64,000 bases of DNA from Bacteroides faecium (GCF_012113595.1 NZ_CP050831.1:4526001-4590000); one strand, 5' to 3'. Positions 37,022-46,024 are shown, numbered from the stretch's first letter. Notes: generated by a model from the sequence alone, not told the origin. Numbers and translations: made by a program.

Positions 37022-37780
37022 TTATTTCTTCCGTAAAAATCTCTCTATATTCCTCACAAACCGATAACCGAATACCCTGATAAGCAATGTCCTCGTGCGG
37101 TAATAAACAAACGCCTTGTGCGAAAACCATGAATTCTGATAATGATGAATCGCATACGTGTGAGGCGTCAGAATCACCTGCCGCGAATCAAACACCTTGG
37201 GCGAGAAATATTCACATGGGAGCACACAAACCCTTTCCTGCATATCCTGTTCCTTCTTTTTCAGTTCGGCGATACTGCTTCCCGAAGGCAAGACATATAT
37301 AGGCTTCAGTTTCTGTATCGTCTCATTCATAATTTCAGGCAGCATACGAATATCCATCTGGCCGTCTTCCTTCACAAACTCCCTGTCCTGATAATAATCC
37401 AGACAAGCCTTTATCCAGTCGCATCCCTTTTCGGCACCGATAATTGCCGCTTCGATAGTCCCCGCATTCTCCGCTCCTACGAAGTAGGGCAGCTCCAGAA
37501 ACTCATCAAAACTCTTGAGTATTTCCACGTCAGAATCCAGGTAAATCCCCCCGTAATTGTAGAGAGCGAACATGCGTATATAATCAGCCGCAAAAGCATA
37601 TTTCCTGGCAGCGAAAGCCTGTTCCACCCACGGGCTGCTTTTCAGGTCGAACCGGTTGCAATCCCACAACATCACCTCGTAGTCGGGGAGATGTACTTTC
37701 CAACTGTCCAGGCATCGTTGAATCTTCTGCGGATAAGGATCGCCGCTCAACCAGCATAAATGTATAATTTTTGGTATCAT
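37022..37780 (-). CDS. GT32-type capsular glycosyltransferase
   Basis: A 252-residue glycosyltransferase of the DXD sugar-binding family. It starts with IPKIIHLCWLSGDPYP and has the YAFAADYIRMFALYNYGGIYLDSDVEIL block (residues 82-109) that holds the DSD metal site. Enzymes of this type add galactose, mannose or glucosyl groups in capsule synthesis. It is inside the minus-strand run, 15 bases after the stop of the GT1/4 gene. Confidence 0.9.
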   Translation of the reverse strand: MIPKIIHLCWLSGDPYPQKIQRCLDSWKVHLPDYEVMLWDCNRFDLKSSPWVEQAFAARKYAFAADYIRMFALYNYGGIYLDSDVEILKSFDEFLELPYFVGAENAGTIEAAIIGAEKGCDWIKACLDYYQDREFVKEDGQMDIRMLPEIMNETIQKLKPIYVLPSGSSIAELKKKEQDMQERVCVLPCEYFSPKVFDSRQVILTPHTYAIHHYQNSWFSHKAFVYYRTRTLLIRVFGYRFVRNIERFLRKK

Positions 37781-37795
37781 AATATCTCTAGATTA

Positions 37796-38932
37796 TCAGG
37801 TTGCGTTATTAATCTTTTCAATTTCCCCTACCACCTTCTGCATCTGCGCTTTCCAGGACAACGGGCGTACCGATTCGCGGATCTCAGCCGGCGTGATTTT
37901 CAGTGATTGCTGAAACTCCATCAACTTCGGAATATCTATCGGCGATTCGTCCGCGGGCACTTTCCATACATAAGGCATGGAATCGAAATCCTCGTCCGTC
38001 TCCGAATATGCGAAAGCGAATCCCCGTGCGGCATACTCACGGTTTTTCAGCGTCTTGATATAAGTAATGCCACTTCGGTGACGTCCCAGACTGCCGATGG
38101 CAAAGTCCGCACGTTCAAACTGGGCATCCAGCTCATCGCCGTGCAGCGGCCCGTGCAGGATGACATAAGGCTCCAGATGATTGTCACGGATGACAGGCAG
38201 AATTTCTTCCCGTTCACGTTCGCCGGACAACGGGCCTATGATATGAAAATAAACCTTATATTCAGGATTCGTGCGGTAATAATCGGCTAGCCCCTTCACC
38301 ATCCGGTCCAATCCGTGCCAGTAATGCACTTCCGCCACGGCGATAAGATGCAACTCCTTCGTAGTGTCGTTCTCGCTGTGCCGTCTCATGGGGATAGCGT
38401 CGAAATCAATCCCGTTGGAGATACGTATCGTCTTGCCCCCGAATATAGTTTCCGCGTTGGAGAAAGTGACAATTCCGTCCAAATGCTTTGACAGTTGGCG
38501 GCGGAAACACTGGTCGATGATAAGATGCAGTTTCATGGATGAAGAGACATACTCCTGATCGTAGGGATAAGTAGGGATTTCCATCACCACTCTGGCACCC
38601 GTGCGCTTCAGTCGTTTCACCAGCTTCAGCGTGAAAGGATTCGCGTTGTGATGCGAGCGGATATAAACCAAACCAATATTTTCGCGGCGGGCATATTCAA
38701 TGATAGGAGAGTAATAAACTCTTTTCCAGAGCTTGGCCGTAGTCCCTGTCCCGAAGTCGGCAATTACTTCATCGTCTACCATCCAGCGGCGATCTCCATT
38801 AGAAGTTATATCGTAATAACACAGGCGAACGTCCACACCACACTCTTTGAGGGCTTTCACCTGGTAATGAATTTTCTTACTGATTCCATTGGCTTTGTCG
38901 AAACCGTGGAATATAAGGAACAAGGCTTTCAT
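37796..38932 (-). CDS. GT-B glycosyltransferase (group 1-like)
   Basis: A 378-residue GT-B-fold enzyme. It starts with a Rossmann strand (KALFLIFHGFDKANGISKK) and has the linker ISNGIDFDAI, LIAVAEVHYWHGLDRMVKGL, and a C-terminal donor-binding region with GSLGRHRSGITYIKTLKNREYAARGFAFAYS, where the usual EPFG Glu motif is weak. It acts in the cytosol on the lipid-linked repeat unit. Donor is unknown. Confidence 0.82.
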   Translation of the reverse strand: MKALFLIFHGFDKANGISKKIHYQVKALKECGVDVRLCYYDITSNGDRRWMVDDEVIADFGTGTTAKLWKRVYYSPIIEYARRENIGLVYIRSHHNANPFTLKLVKRLKRTGARVVMEIPTYPYDQEYVSSSMKLHLIIDQCFRRQLSKHLDGIVTFSNAETIFGGKTIRISNGIDFDAIPMRRHSENDTTKELHLIAVAEVHYWHGLDRMVKGLADYYRTNPEYKVYFHIIGPLSGEREREEILPVIRDNHLEPYVILHGPLHGDELDAQFERADFAIGSLGRHRSGITYIKTLKNREYAARGFAFAYSETDEDFDSMPYVWKVPADESPIDIPKLMEFQQSLKITPAEIRESVRPLSWKAQMQKVVGEIEKINNAT

Positions 38933-38973
38933 TCTTCTAAATTAGTCTCTATATTATTGTTTATTCTGTCCTT

Positions 38974-40428
38974 TTATTTTCTCTTACTCACCACGCTCCG
39001 TACTTTTCCTATGAGGTCGTACTCATGCGTGGCTTGTATATAAACACCAAAGATAATAAAACTAACGATACCTTTGGCAATAATTGTCAAAAAAATATTC
39101 ATCCCTTCCAATGCATATTGCATGGGGACGAGGGCTGCCGCCATCAGCAGGCTCACCACCAACGGAGAAATAAGCTGACGGACGAACGGCAACGCGCTTC
39201 TCCGAAAAGTCACCCGGTACATCTGCCAGTAGCACTGCACGAAGTTGATGGTAAACGTTGCGACGATGCAAGTTGCCACCGCCGTCAGTGTGCCGAAATA
39301 GAAAATACCGAGCAGCATACCCGCCACGTTGAGCACGGACGAGAACACGCCGCATACGAATAAACTCCGTGTGTCTCCTGCCGCCTGAAAGATGGAACCG
39401 GAAGAAGAAAGAATAATCTGAACCCCCACTGAGAGAGCCAGTATCCGGAAAACGGGTACGGATGGCAACCATTGGTCGCCGAAAATAATCAGTGTCACTT
39501 CCTGTGCCGTAAAAAACAACAACACGCTGAGAGGCAGCCCGATGAAAGACAGGAAACGGAGAATCCGTTCGTAGGACGTCGCCAACTTCGCCTTGTCGTT
39601 CTGGAAATCGCTGAAAATGGGGTGCATCACGGGCGTGATCACTTGCGTGATGTTCTGTAAGGGCAGCATCATCAGCCGGTAAGATTTTTCGTAATATCCC
39701 AGGGGAGACATACCCATATATTTACCAATCAGCAATTTATCAAGATTGCGGCTGAAGTAATTGATGACGTTGAACAGGAATTGGTAGGCGGAGTAAGAAA
39801 ATATTTTCCGGAGCACGCCCAGTCCCAATGTGAAGCGCAGCCGTTGCGGATAGCGATGGTAGGAAATGATGAATATCAGTATGCTCGATACAATCGGGTT
39901 GATAATCAATGCATACAATCCTGCTCCGCAGAGGGCGGCGGTCACGGCGGCGGCTCCTGCCGAAATCTGTATGATAAAGCTGCGCAGGGCGATAAACTTG
40001 AATTCTTTGTTGCGATAGAACAATGCTCCCGGAACGATGGTGGCGGATGCGAAAAAAAGGTTGACAGACAGCAGTTGGCAGAGCGTCCGCAGGATGTCGC
40101 TTTCGTAATAGTCGGCGATGAGCCACGAAGCGCCAAAGAAGAGTACGCTGATGCCGATACCCGTCCACACGGTGAACGAGAAAATGTCCGCCAGGTCGTC
40201 CCCCGTCAGCGACTTGTGCTGGATGATGGCGGGAGATACCCCCATGTCCGTGAAAAGATTAAAGAAAGCGATGATGACGGTGGCGATGGCCACTATGCCG
40301 AAGTCGTCGGGCGAGAGGAGACGTGCCAGTACACCTGCTATGACGAGAGAGATGATGACACCGCTGTATTTGGCAAGTGCCGTGTAGAATACTCCTGAAA
40401 ATAGCTGGCGTTTGATATTGTTAGCCAT
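38974..40428 (-). CDS. Polysaccharide flippase (MOP superfamily, WzxC-like)
   Basis: A 484-residue inner-membrane protein with about 14 helices. The N terminus (FYTALAKYSGVIISLVIAGVLARLLSPDDFGIVAIATV) is the Wzx/MviN pattern. It should flip the undecaprenyl-linked repeat unit to the periplasm for polymerisation by the Wzy-type protein at 51219. It overlaps the end of the GT-B gene upstream by 8 bases, so the two are translated from one message. Confidence 0.93.
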   Translation of the reverse strand: MANNIKRQLFSGVFYTALAKYSGVIISLVIAGVLARLLSPDDFGIVAIATVIIAFFNLFTDMGVSPAIIQHKSLTGDDLADIFSFTVWTGIGISVLFFGASWLIADYYESDILRTLCQLLSVNLFFASATIVPGALFYRNKEFKFIALRSFIIQISAGAAAVTAALCGAGLYALIINPIVSSILIFIISYHRYPQRLRFTLGLGVLRKIFSYSAYQFLFNVINYFSRNLDKLLIGKYMGMSPLGYYEKSYRLMMLPLQNITQVITPVMHPIFSDFQNDKAKLATSYERILRFLSFIGLPLSVLLFFTAQEVTLIIFGDQWLPSVPVFRILALSVGVQIILSSSGSIFQAAGDTRSLFVCGVFSSVLNVAGMLLGIFYFGTLTAVATCIVATFTINFVQCYWQMYRVTFRRSALPFVRQLISPLVVSLLMAAALVPMQYALEGMNIFLTIIAKGIVSFIIFGVYIQATHEYDLIGKVRSVVSKRK

Positions 40429-41536
40429 TTATTACTTGTTTATAAGTTTGTGCATACTCTTTTCCTACCTTCCGGATGTTCATGTTCTCCATGGCATAGG
40501 TATAGTTCATTTCCCCTTGCCCCCACAGGGCGAGACGGCGGGCTGATTCGAGCGCCATGATGATGCTTTCCTTTCTGTCGGGATCAAAGGTGGAGTTGCC
40601 GGTTTCGGTCAGCAGTTCGCCGATATTCCCCACGTTGGGCCCCACCACTACTTTGCGGTAGAGGAAGGCGAGGGGGACGTTGCCGGAGTTGAGTATATCT
40701 TTTCGCTGGATAAGTATCACGTCCGAGGCTGCCATATAATAAGGCAGGTCGCAGTTGTCTATCAGTTCGTCGTTGGCTCCGGCTTTCAGCTTCATCCAGC
40801 GGTTGAACAGGGGTATGAGCAGGTAATACCCGATGCGCGAAGTCCATCGCTTGAAGAGGTTGCCGCCATACTTGTTGCGCTTCGAGAAAGGATAGAGACG
40901 TGGGGCGAGGAGCATCTTGCGTGGCTCGTTCCATGCCCGGAACGCGCCGAGCACCATGTCTATTTCTTCCCGGTTGCGGAACTTGCCGAAAGCGGTGACG
41001 ATGAACGCGTCCTGCGACAAGTTGAGATACTGCCGGGCACGTTCCACGCTGATATCTTCCTTATACGTATATTGGTAGATGTGGTGCGGAATCACGACAT
41101 TGCGGCTGTCGGGATACCTGGCAATGAACTCCTTGCGGCTGAACTGTCCCATGTGCACCACGACGTCGCTTTCGGACTCGATGATGTCATACGCCCGGCT
41201 GATTACTTCATTGGCGTAGTGCGGGCGTACGTTGTGGCGTGTGTAGACGAAGCGCGTCCCTCGTGAGCGAAAGAAACGGATTCGTTCTTCCAGTCGCCGG
41301 ACGACACCGGGGTCATCGCACGTCCAGCCTACCACTTCTTCCGGCCATTGAAAGTGGATAATGTCATAATTTGTATCTGAGTTCCAAAATTCACTGGTGG
41401 AACATCGCACGTCGATACCGGCCATTTTGATGGCGTCGCACAGAATCGGGACGAACAGATTGTCCGTATCTCCATTTTCCCTAAATACAATAAGTGCTTT
41501 TATCGGTTGACCGCTAATATCTTCACTGTTGTTCAT
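40421..41536 (-). CDS. GT-B glycosyltransferase
   Basis: A 371-residue putative glycosyltransferase: an N-terminal Rossmann-like half with NYDIIHFQWPEEV and FVYTRHNVRPH, a linker, and a C-terminal half with DAFIVTAFGKFRNREEIDMVLGAF and VPLAFLYRKVVVGPNVGNIGELL, the donor-site block. It is the first gene of the left half of the polysaccharide run, after the unrecognised Lys-rich gene. It overlaps the flippase start by 8 bases. Confidence 0.82.
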   Translation of the reverse strand: MNNSEDISGQPIKALIVFRENGDTDNLFVPILCDAIKMAGIDVRCSTSEFWNSDTNYDIIHFQWPEEVVGWTCDDPGVVRRLEERIRFFRSRGTRFVYTRHNVRPHYANEVISRAYDIIESESDVVVHMGQFSRKEFIARYPDSRNVVIPHHIYQYTYKEDISVERARQYLNLSQDAFIVTAFGKFRNREEIDMVLGAFRAWNEPRKMLLAPRLYPFSKRNKYGGNLFKRWTSRIGYYLLIPLFNRWMKLKAGANDELIDNCDLPYYMAASDVILIQRKDILNSGNVPLAFLYRKVVVGPNVGNIGELLTETGNSTFDPDRKESIIMALESARRLALWGQGEMNYTYAMENMNIRKVGKEYAQTYKQVING

Positions 41537-41601
41537 GTTTTTACTTTAGTCATTTTTCAGCCCCTGGCTATGCCACAAAGGTAATAAAACTTCTGGAAAC
41601 T

Positions 41602-42159
41602 CTACTTTTTTTCCGGCTTCTTTTTGTCGGCAGACGCTTTCTTCGTTTCATTTTTCTTTTTGTTCAGTCCATCTTTCTTTTTATTCTGTTCCTTTTTATC
41701 ATTATCCTGTTCAGGTTTCGGGCTGTTCTTTTGTTTTTGTTTTTTTTGTGTCTCCCGTCTTTTCAGTTCTTTCTCGTCTACTTGCTGCAGAAGAATAATC
41801 TGATGCTTGTCATAGTTTTCAATTTCGCTGTAGTCTACGGTTGTTATGGCAAGGCATTTGCCGGTTTGCAGTGCCCGGATAATCTGGCTGCATAGAATCA
41901 GGGGGTAGAAGTTGCATTTTATTTCCTTGAGATGCGCGTTGAACGCCTGTGCATAGGAGATTATGTTGTAATTCCGGGGATTTTCCATCCGCCATGCTTC
42001 ACCGGAGTTGATCGTTGTCCGCTCTTGCACTTTCTCGTGTGACAGGGGAGAGATGGTGCGCACGTAGTGAAGGAGACGCCCGAAAGAAAGGTGGATATAT
42101 CTTAGTAGCGTCTGACGTACTACTTCGTCTTCATTGAGAACTTTTTTTGAATTTGCCAT
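41602..42159 (-). CDS. Unrecognised protein with long Lys-rich tail
   Basis: A 185-residue protein that I do not recognise. Residues 1-130 look like a helical, folded domain (RYIHLSFGRLLHYVR, then EIENYDKHQIILLQQVDEKELK). From about 130 on it is a disordered tail of Lys, Glu, Asn and Asp. It has no signal or membrane segment. The gene contains an A8 run in the tail where polymerase slippage could happen. It is divergent from the DUF4373 gene and sits at the edge of the plus-strand module. A nucleic-acid-binding role would suit the basic tail, but this is a guess. Confidence 0.6.
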   Translation of the reverse strand: MANSKKVLNEDEVVRQTLLRYIHLSFGRLLHYVRTISPLSHEKVQERTTINSGEAWRMENPRNYNIISYAQAFNAHLKEIKCNFYPLILCSQIIRALQTGKCLAITTVDYSEIENYDKHQIILLQQVDEKELKRRETQKKQKQKNSPKPEQDNDKKEQNKKKDGLNKKKNETKKASADKKKPEKK

Positions 42160-42212
42160 TTTTTTTTATTGTTAATATTCTGGCGCAAAGTTCTTTAAAA
42201 ATTTATAGATTT

Positions 42213-42232
42213 CCCTATTCTTTTTTGAATAG
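42213..42232. other. Short inverted repeat in the divergent gap
   Basis: CCTATTC and GAATAGG surround a T6 centre between the Lys-rich gene and the DUF4373 gene. It could be an operator or a weak terminator. The rest of the 170-bp gap holds no gene. Confidence 0.45.
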
Positions 42233-42329
42233 GCGTATGTTACACATTTAATCGACCTTTGTACTCACTAAGTTACCTCATCGGAAAGGGTGGGATTTTG
42301 TCGAATAATTTTAAAATTTGGAAGAAATA

Positions 42330-43334
42330 ATGAAAAAAGACCAGTATTTTAACTTGGAAGTAAATTTATTGAACGACGACAATATCGCCGGCATGATGGC
42401 GGAACTGGATGCCGCGCAAGCTATCGGAATCTACGTAATGTTGCTGCTTCATCTGCGCACGAAGGACAATTACGAGGCTTCCTGCACGCCGCTTCTGCTG
42501 AAAGCCTTTGCCCGGCGTTATGAACTGGACTTGGCGATGATGGAGCACGTGCTCCGCGACTACCATCTTTTTGAGTTAAACGAGGAGCGGCAAACTTTTC
42601 GGGCTCCGTATCTGGACAGGGTGATGAAACGGCTCGAAGAGAAGCGGCGCATGGATACCGAAAATGGTAAAAAAGGGGGGCGTCCGAAGAAGCCTGTGAA
42701 ATCTTCTGAAACGCCCGCCAGCAAGGGGCAAAAACCCAACGAAACCCAAGAGAGGAGAGAAGAGGAGAAGAGAGGTATTACTACTGTTGTAAACAACAAC
42801 AGTAATACCGCGACGATGCCGGTGGCGGAGACTGTTGCCGTTCCTGTTTCCACATCTGTTCCTGCTACGCACAGGATGCGCATCCGTTCGGTGGATGAAG
42901 AAGGGCAACGCCCATTGCAGCCTGTTGTACCGTGGGAAATATCGGTGGACAGGCTTGCCGGTTCACAACTGTATATGGAACTGGCAGGGCAACGTTCCGG
43001 CTTGGGATGGCTTTTTCTTGACCATCAGAAAGAGGTTATCAAACTGTTCAAAGCCCATATCCGGCTCTACGGGAAAGAAAACGAACTGCTGTTCTACGAT
43101 GACGTGAAGCGTTATTTCTCCAATTATATCGCAGCCGGTTCCGTCACCTGCGGCAAGTTGCGTGAAGCGCTGTTGCAGAAACTCAAACAGCAGGAGAGCA
43201 AGAACGTGAACCGTTTTGAGAGCATGGTGGACGGACAGCGGACTTATCTGGGACATCTCATCCCGAATGACGCCCCGCCGCGACCGGACGGCTCGGCTGT
43301 GTGGGATGAGGTGCGGAAAATATGGGGGCATTGA
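42330..43334 (+). CDS. DUF4373 domain protein (Lin1244/Lin1753-like, replication-type)
   Basis: A 334-residue protein. Residues 1-95 match the DUF4373 winged-helix-like domain (YFNLEVNLLNDDNIAGMMAEL, GIYVMLLLHLR), related to phage and plasmid replication-initiation proteins. A basic GGRPKKP linker and a low-complexity stretch follow, then a C-terminal domain with FLDHQKEVIKLFKAHIRLYGKE. The start is the ATG at 42330 after GAAGAAAT; a TTG 12 bases earlier is less likely. It is the first gene of the plus-strand module before a primase-helicase. The low-complexity stretch contains a strong DNA hairpin (42774-42809). Confidence 0.75.
   Translation: MKKDQYFNLEVNLLNDDNIAGMMAELDAAQAIGIYVMLLLHLRTKDNYEASCTPLLLKAFARRYELDLAMMEHVLRDYHLFELNEERQTFRAPYLDRVMKRLEEKRRMDTENGKKGGRPKKPVKSSETPASKGQKPNETQERREEEKRGITTVVNNNSNTATMPVAETVAVPVSTSVPATHRMRIRSVDEEGQRPLQPVVPWEISVDRLAGSQLYMELAGQRSGLGWLFLDHQKEVIKLFKAHIRLYGKENELLFYDDVKRYFSNYIAAGSVTCGKLREALLQKLKQQESKNVNRFESMVDGQRTYLGHLIPNDAPPRPDGSAVWDEVRKIWGH
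42774..42809 (+). other. 36-bp imperfect palindrome inside the DUF4373 gene
   Basis: GGTATTACT pairs with AGTAATACC, then two mismatches, then TGTTGT pairs with ACAACA. It encodes the TTVVNNNSN part of the linker. It can form a strong hairpin in DNA or mRNA. Confidence 0.75.
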
Positions 43335-43375
43335 CACCGGCTTTCATCTGTTCCCGGACGTAGGCTCATCGTTGT

Positions 43376-43483
43376 TGCGCCCACGCCTGGCATATGCTGC
43401 GCCCGCGTTTGGCATATGCTGCGCCCGCGTTTGGCGAACCTTGACCCCGCACTTGGCATACGCTGTGCCCACAGCTCCTGGTG
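43376..43483. repeat. 22-bp tandem array between DUF4373 and the primase-helicase
   Basis: Units start at 43376, 43398, 43420 and 43442, exactly 22 bp apart, with a decayed fifth from 43464. The consensus is TGCGCC-CGCGTTT-GGCATATGC. GCATATGC is itself a palindrome and GCC-N7-GGC an inverted repeat. It starts 41 bases after the DUF4373 stop and ends about 40 bases before the primase ATG. Confidence 0.9.
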
Positions 43484-43525
43484 TCCGACAAGCAATTGAA
43501 AAATATTGAAAACGAATAAAAAACT

Positions 43526-45325
43526 ATGAGAAATTTTGCCAGTTATGATGTAGACATTCGCCGGAGAACGAGCGGTGTCGTGAAAACAATATGTAATAAA
43601 TGTCTCCCTACAAGGCACAACAAGCGCGACCACTCCCTGCGTGTCAATATCGACACGGGGCATTGCCACTGTTACCACTGCGGAGCTGATTTCTACGTCC
43701 CCGACGATAACGAGGAACGTGAAAAAGCCGAACGCCGTGCTGCCCGCCAGCGTCGTGCGGCTGCTGCTCCGCAACACTTTCAGCGTCCTGTATTCGACTC
43801 CTCAAAAACCGTACTTTCCGAAGCCACGGAGCGTTGGCTGGTTGAAACCCGCTGCATCCCGCAATCCGTTATCGCTGCGCTGCGCATCACGGAGCAGGAC
43901 GAATATATGCCGCAATCTTCCGGGAATGAACGATGTATCTGTTTCAACTATTTCGAGGGAGAGCAACTGATAAACACGAAATTTCGTGGCATCAACGAAA
44001 AGCATTTCAAAATGGTGCAGGGAGCCGAATTGATTCCCTATAACATCGACTCCGTATTGGGACAGTCTTCCTGCATCATCCATGAAGGTGAACTGGACGC
44101 CGCCTCTTCTATCGCCGCCGGATTCAAAAGCGTAATCTCCGTTCCCGCCGGTGCCAACTCGAACCTCTCTTGGCTCGACCGTTTCATGGAAACCCACTTT
44201 GAGGATTTGAACGAAATTATCATTGCCGTTGACACGGATTCTGCCGGACTGAAACTGCGTGACGAGCTTGTCAACCGTCTGGGGGCTGAACGATGCCGCG
44301 TCGTGACCTACGGGCCGGAGTGCAAGGATGCGAATGAACATCTCTGCAAATATGGGATTTCGAGCCTTCGTATCGCCATCGAACAGGCGGCGGAAGTCCC
44401 TATTGAGGGCGTTTTCACGGCTGCCGACCTGCATGGTGACTTGCTGGCTCTTTTCGACAATGGTTTCGGCCCCGGTGCGGATACGGGTTGGGAGGAGATG
44501 GATAAAATCTGTACGTACGAGCGCGGCCGTTTCGTCGTTGTCACGGGAACGCCCGGTGCGGGAAAATCTGAATGGCTCGACGAACTGGTATTGCGGCTTT
44601 GCCTGCGGCATCAATGGAAAATAGCTTTTTTCAGCCCGGAGAATGTTCCTATCGTCTATCATCTCCGAAAGTTGGTTGAGAAACTGACCGGTCACCGTTT
44701 TCAGCGAAGTTACGGTATGTCGGAAGGGCTCATGATGCGTGCGGAAGAATTTCTGGCCGAAAATGTATCGCATATTTTCCTGAAGGGGAATGCCACGCCG
44801 GAACGGGTACTTGGCAAGGCGCGCGAGCTGGTTGTCCGCCGGGGATGCCGCATCCTCGTGCTCGACCCTCTGAACCGCTTTGACCATACTCCGCAACCGG
44901 GACAGACGGAGACGCAGTATCTTTCTAACTTGTTGAATCTATTCACCGAATTTGCCGTACAGTATAATTGCCTGGTGATACTCGTTGCCCATCCCCGAAA
45001 GATGAACCGCAACCCGGTGACAAATTCTACTCCGCGTGTGGAAATGTACGACATCAGCGGTTCGGCCGACTTTAACAATAAGGCTGACTATGGTATTGTG
45101 GTGGAGCGTGATAAGGAAGTCGGCGTCACCCGTGTATATGTGGAGAAGGTGAAGTTCAAACATCTCGGAGTGGGCGGAATGGTTACTTTTGCCTATGATC
45201 CTGTCGGTGGCCGCTATTTGCCTTGTACGGAATCACATGATCCTGCCGTCCCTGTGGACAGACGTGTCGGGGGCGTGACGTACGATTCGACTTGCTGGCT
45301 GCCGGAGAAAGAACTGTTTGAGTAA
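43526..45325 (+). CDS. T7-gp4-like primase-helicase
   Basis: A 599-residue protein with three parts in order. A zinc ribbon has C23-x2-C26 and C49-x2-C52. A Toprim primase has Glu187 in HEGELDAA and Asp236/Asp238 in AVDTDSAG. A RecA/DnaB-type helicase has Walker A GTPGAGKS at 341-348, Walker B ILVLDPLN, and LVAHPRK as the switch. The same order is found in phage T7 gp4 and Twinkle. It would prime and unwind DNA at a fork. It follows the DUF4373 gene and belongs to a replication-like module. The codon use is GC-richer than in the genes at the ends of the window. Confidence 0.88.
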   Translation: MRNFASYDVDIRRRTSGVVKTICNKCLPTRHNKRDHSLRVNIDTGHCHCYHCGADFYVPDDNEEREKAERRAARQRRAAAAPQHFQRPVFDSSKTVLSEATERWLVETRCIPQSVIAALRITEQDEYMPQSSGNERCICFNYFEGEQLINTKFRGINEKHFKMVQGAELIPYNIDSVLGQSSCIIHEGELDAASSIAAGFKSVISVPAGANSNLSWLDRFMETHFEDLNEIIIAVDTDSAGLKLRDELVNRLGAERCRVVTYGPECKDANEHLCKYGISSLRIAIEQAAEVPIEGVFTAADLHGDLLALFDNGFGPGADTGWEEMDKICTYERGRFVVVTGTPGAGKSEWLDELVLRLCLRHQWKIAFFSPENVPIVYHLRKLVEKLTGHRFQRSYGMSEGLMMRAEEFLAENVSHIFLKGNATPERVLGKARELVVRRGCRILVLDPLNRFDHTPQPGQTETQYLSNLLNLFTEFAVQYNCLVILVAHPRKMNRNPVTNSTPRVEMYDISGSADFNNKADYGIVVERDKEVGVTRVYVEKVKFKHLGVGGMVTFAYDPVGGRYLPCTESHDPAVPVDRRVGGVTYDSTCWLPEKELFE

Positions 45326-45333
45326 TCTCTAAA

Positions 45334-45558
45334 TCACGGCTCTTGGAGTACTTCCACGATTAGATGTACTTGGGCGGGGGTATAGTGTCTGCTTCGTGGA
45401 TTCATGCCGGTGGCGATGAGTCGTTCTTTCAGTCCCGGAGCAGCGTCTATCCATTCGTTGAATCGGTCTACTGCGCTTTGTTGTTGTACGTTGGGAATGT
45501 ATAGCATGGCTAGTTCGCCTTTCCCGTAGCTGCGGTATTGGAATGTTTTTTCTTCCAT
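45334..45558 (-). CDS. DUF4248 family protein
   Basis: A 74-residue protein of unknown function, with the DUF4248 pattern FQYRSYGKGELAMLYIP and a helix-turn-like second half (GMNPRSRHYTPAQVHLIVEVL). Such proteins are small, soluble and recurrent near primase/HU/amidase gene sets in Bacteroides. The minus strand holds a longer open frame (45329-45631) in another frame, but that translation is Arg/Thr-rich and implausible. Its stop is 8 bases from the primase stop, tail to tail. It has its own promoter. Confidence 0.78.
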   Translation of the reverse strand: MEEKTFQYRSYGKGELAMLYIPNVQQQSAVDRFNEWIDAAPGLKERLIATGMNPRSRHYTPAQVHLIVEVLQEP

Positions 45559-45591
45559 TTTCAGTTGTATTTAGTGTCGTTATAACTCGTA

Positions 45592-45623
45592 TAAAGTTAC
45601 GCATTTTTACTGGATTGGGCAAA
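45592..45623 (-). promoter_or_regulatory. Bacteroides promoter for the DUF4248 gene
   Basis: On the minus strand TTTG (45620-45623) is followed after 20 bases by TAACTTTA (45592-45599), one mismatch from consensus, 33 bases before the ATG. Confidence 0.6.
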
Positions 45624-45685
45624 TATTTCAATAGTGTAATAGAAAGAAAAGTAGCAGAATATATAGGTTTTAGCTATTAATTTCT

Positions 45686-45693
45686 TAACTTTG
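45686..45693 (+). promoter_or_regulatory. Bacteroides -7 element (TAACTTTG) for the MNT/HEPN pair
   Basis: TAACTTTG lies 22 bases before the MNT ATG, followed by an AAAGGAAGA ribosome site. A clear -33 box is not seen. Confidence 0.55.
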
Positions 45694-45715
45694 TGTAAAA
45701 GGAAGAAGATAGCTT

Positions 45716-46024
45716 ATGAAACGTACAGAACTTGTTCATCGTATTGCGGAAACAATGCACCGCATAGCTCCCACAGCTCGGACTATACTCTATGGTTCGG
45801 AAGCTCGTGGGGATGCCCGGCATGACTCTGATATAGATTTGCTTATTTTGGTGGATGAGAACGAGTTGACGCCCGAAACTGAGTTCGCATTGCGTCGCCC
45901 TTTGAGCGAACTGGAAGCGCAAATGGGAGTAGCCATCAATACGTTGGTCGTATTGAAGCGTGCATGGGAAGGATTGACTACGCCATTATCGCTCAATATT
46001 AATCGGGAAGGGATTGTGTTATGA
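45716..46024 (+). CDS. MNT-type minimal nucleotidyltransferase (antitoxin of a HEPN pair)
   Basis: A 102-residue pol-beta-fold nucleotidyltransferase. The motif LYGSEARGDARHDSDIDLLIL gives Gly-Ser 27-28 and the metal pair Asp39/Asp41. The usual third acid in the following strand is Asn (VAINTLVV). In MNT/HEPN systems this protein neutralises the HEPN ribonuclease, in known cases by adding nucleotides to it. The stop overlaps the HEPN start as ATGA. Confidence 0.87.
   Translation: MKRTELVHRIAETMHRIAPTARTILYGSEARGDARHDSDIDLLILVDENELTPETEFALRRPLSELEAQMGVAINTLVVLKRAWEGLTTPLSLNINREGIVL

Noticed and set aside
43216..43509. 97-codon plus-strand frame across the 22-bp array
   Set aside because: It is mostly a shadow of the DUF4373 gene end and repeat sequence, with no ribosome site of note.
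45329..45631. 100-codon minus-strand frame over the DUF4248 gene
   Set aside because: Its translation is Arg/Thr-rich and low in complexity, while the other frame at 45334-45558 gives a recognised DUF4248 protein.
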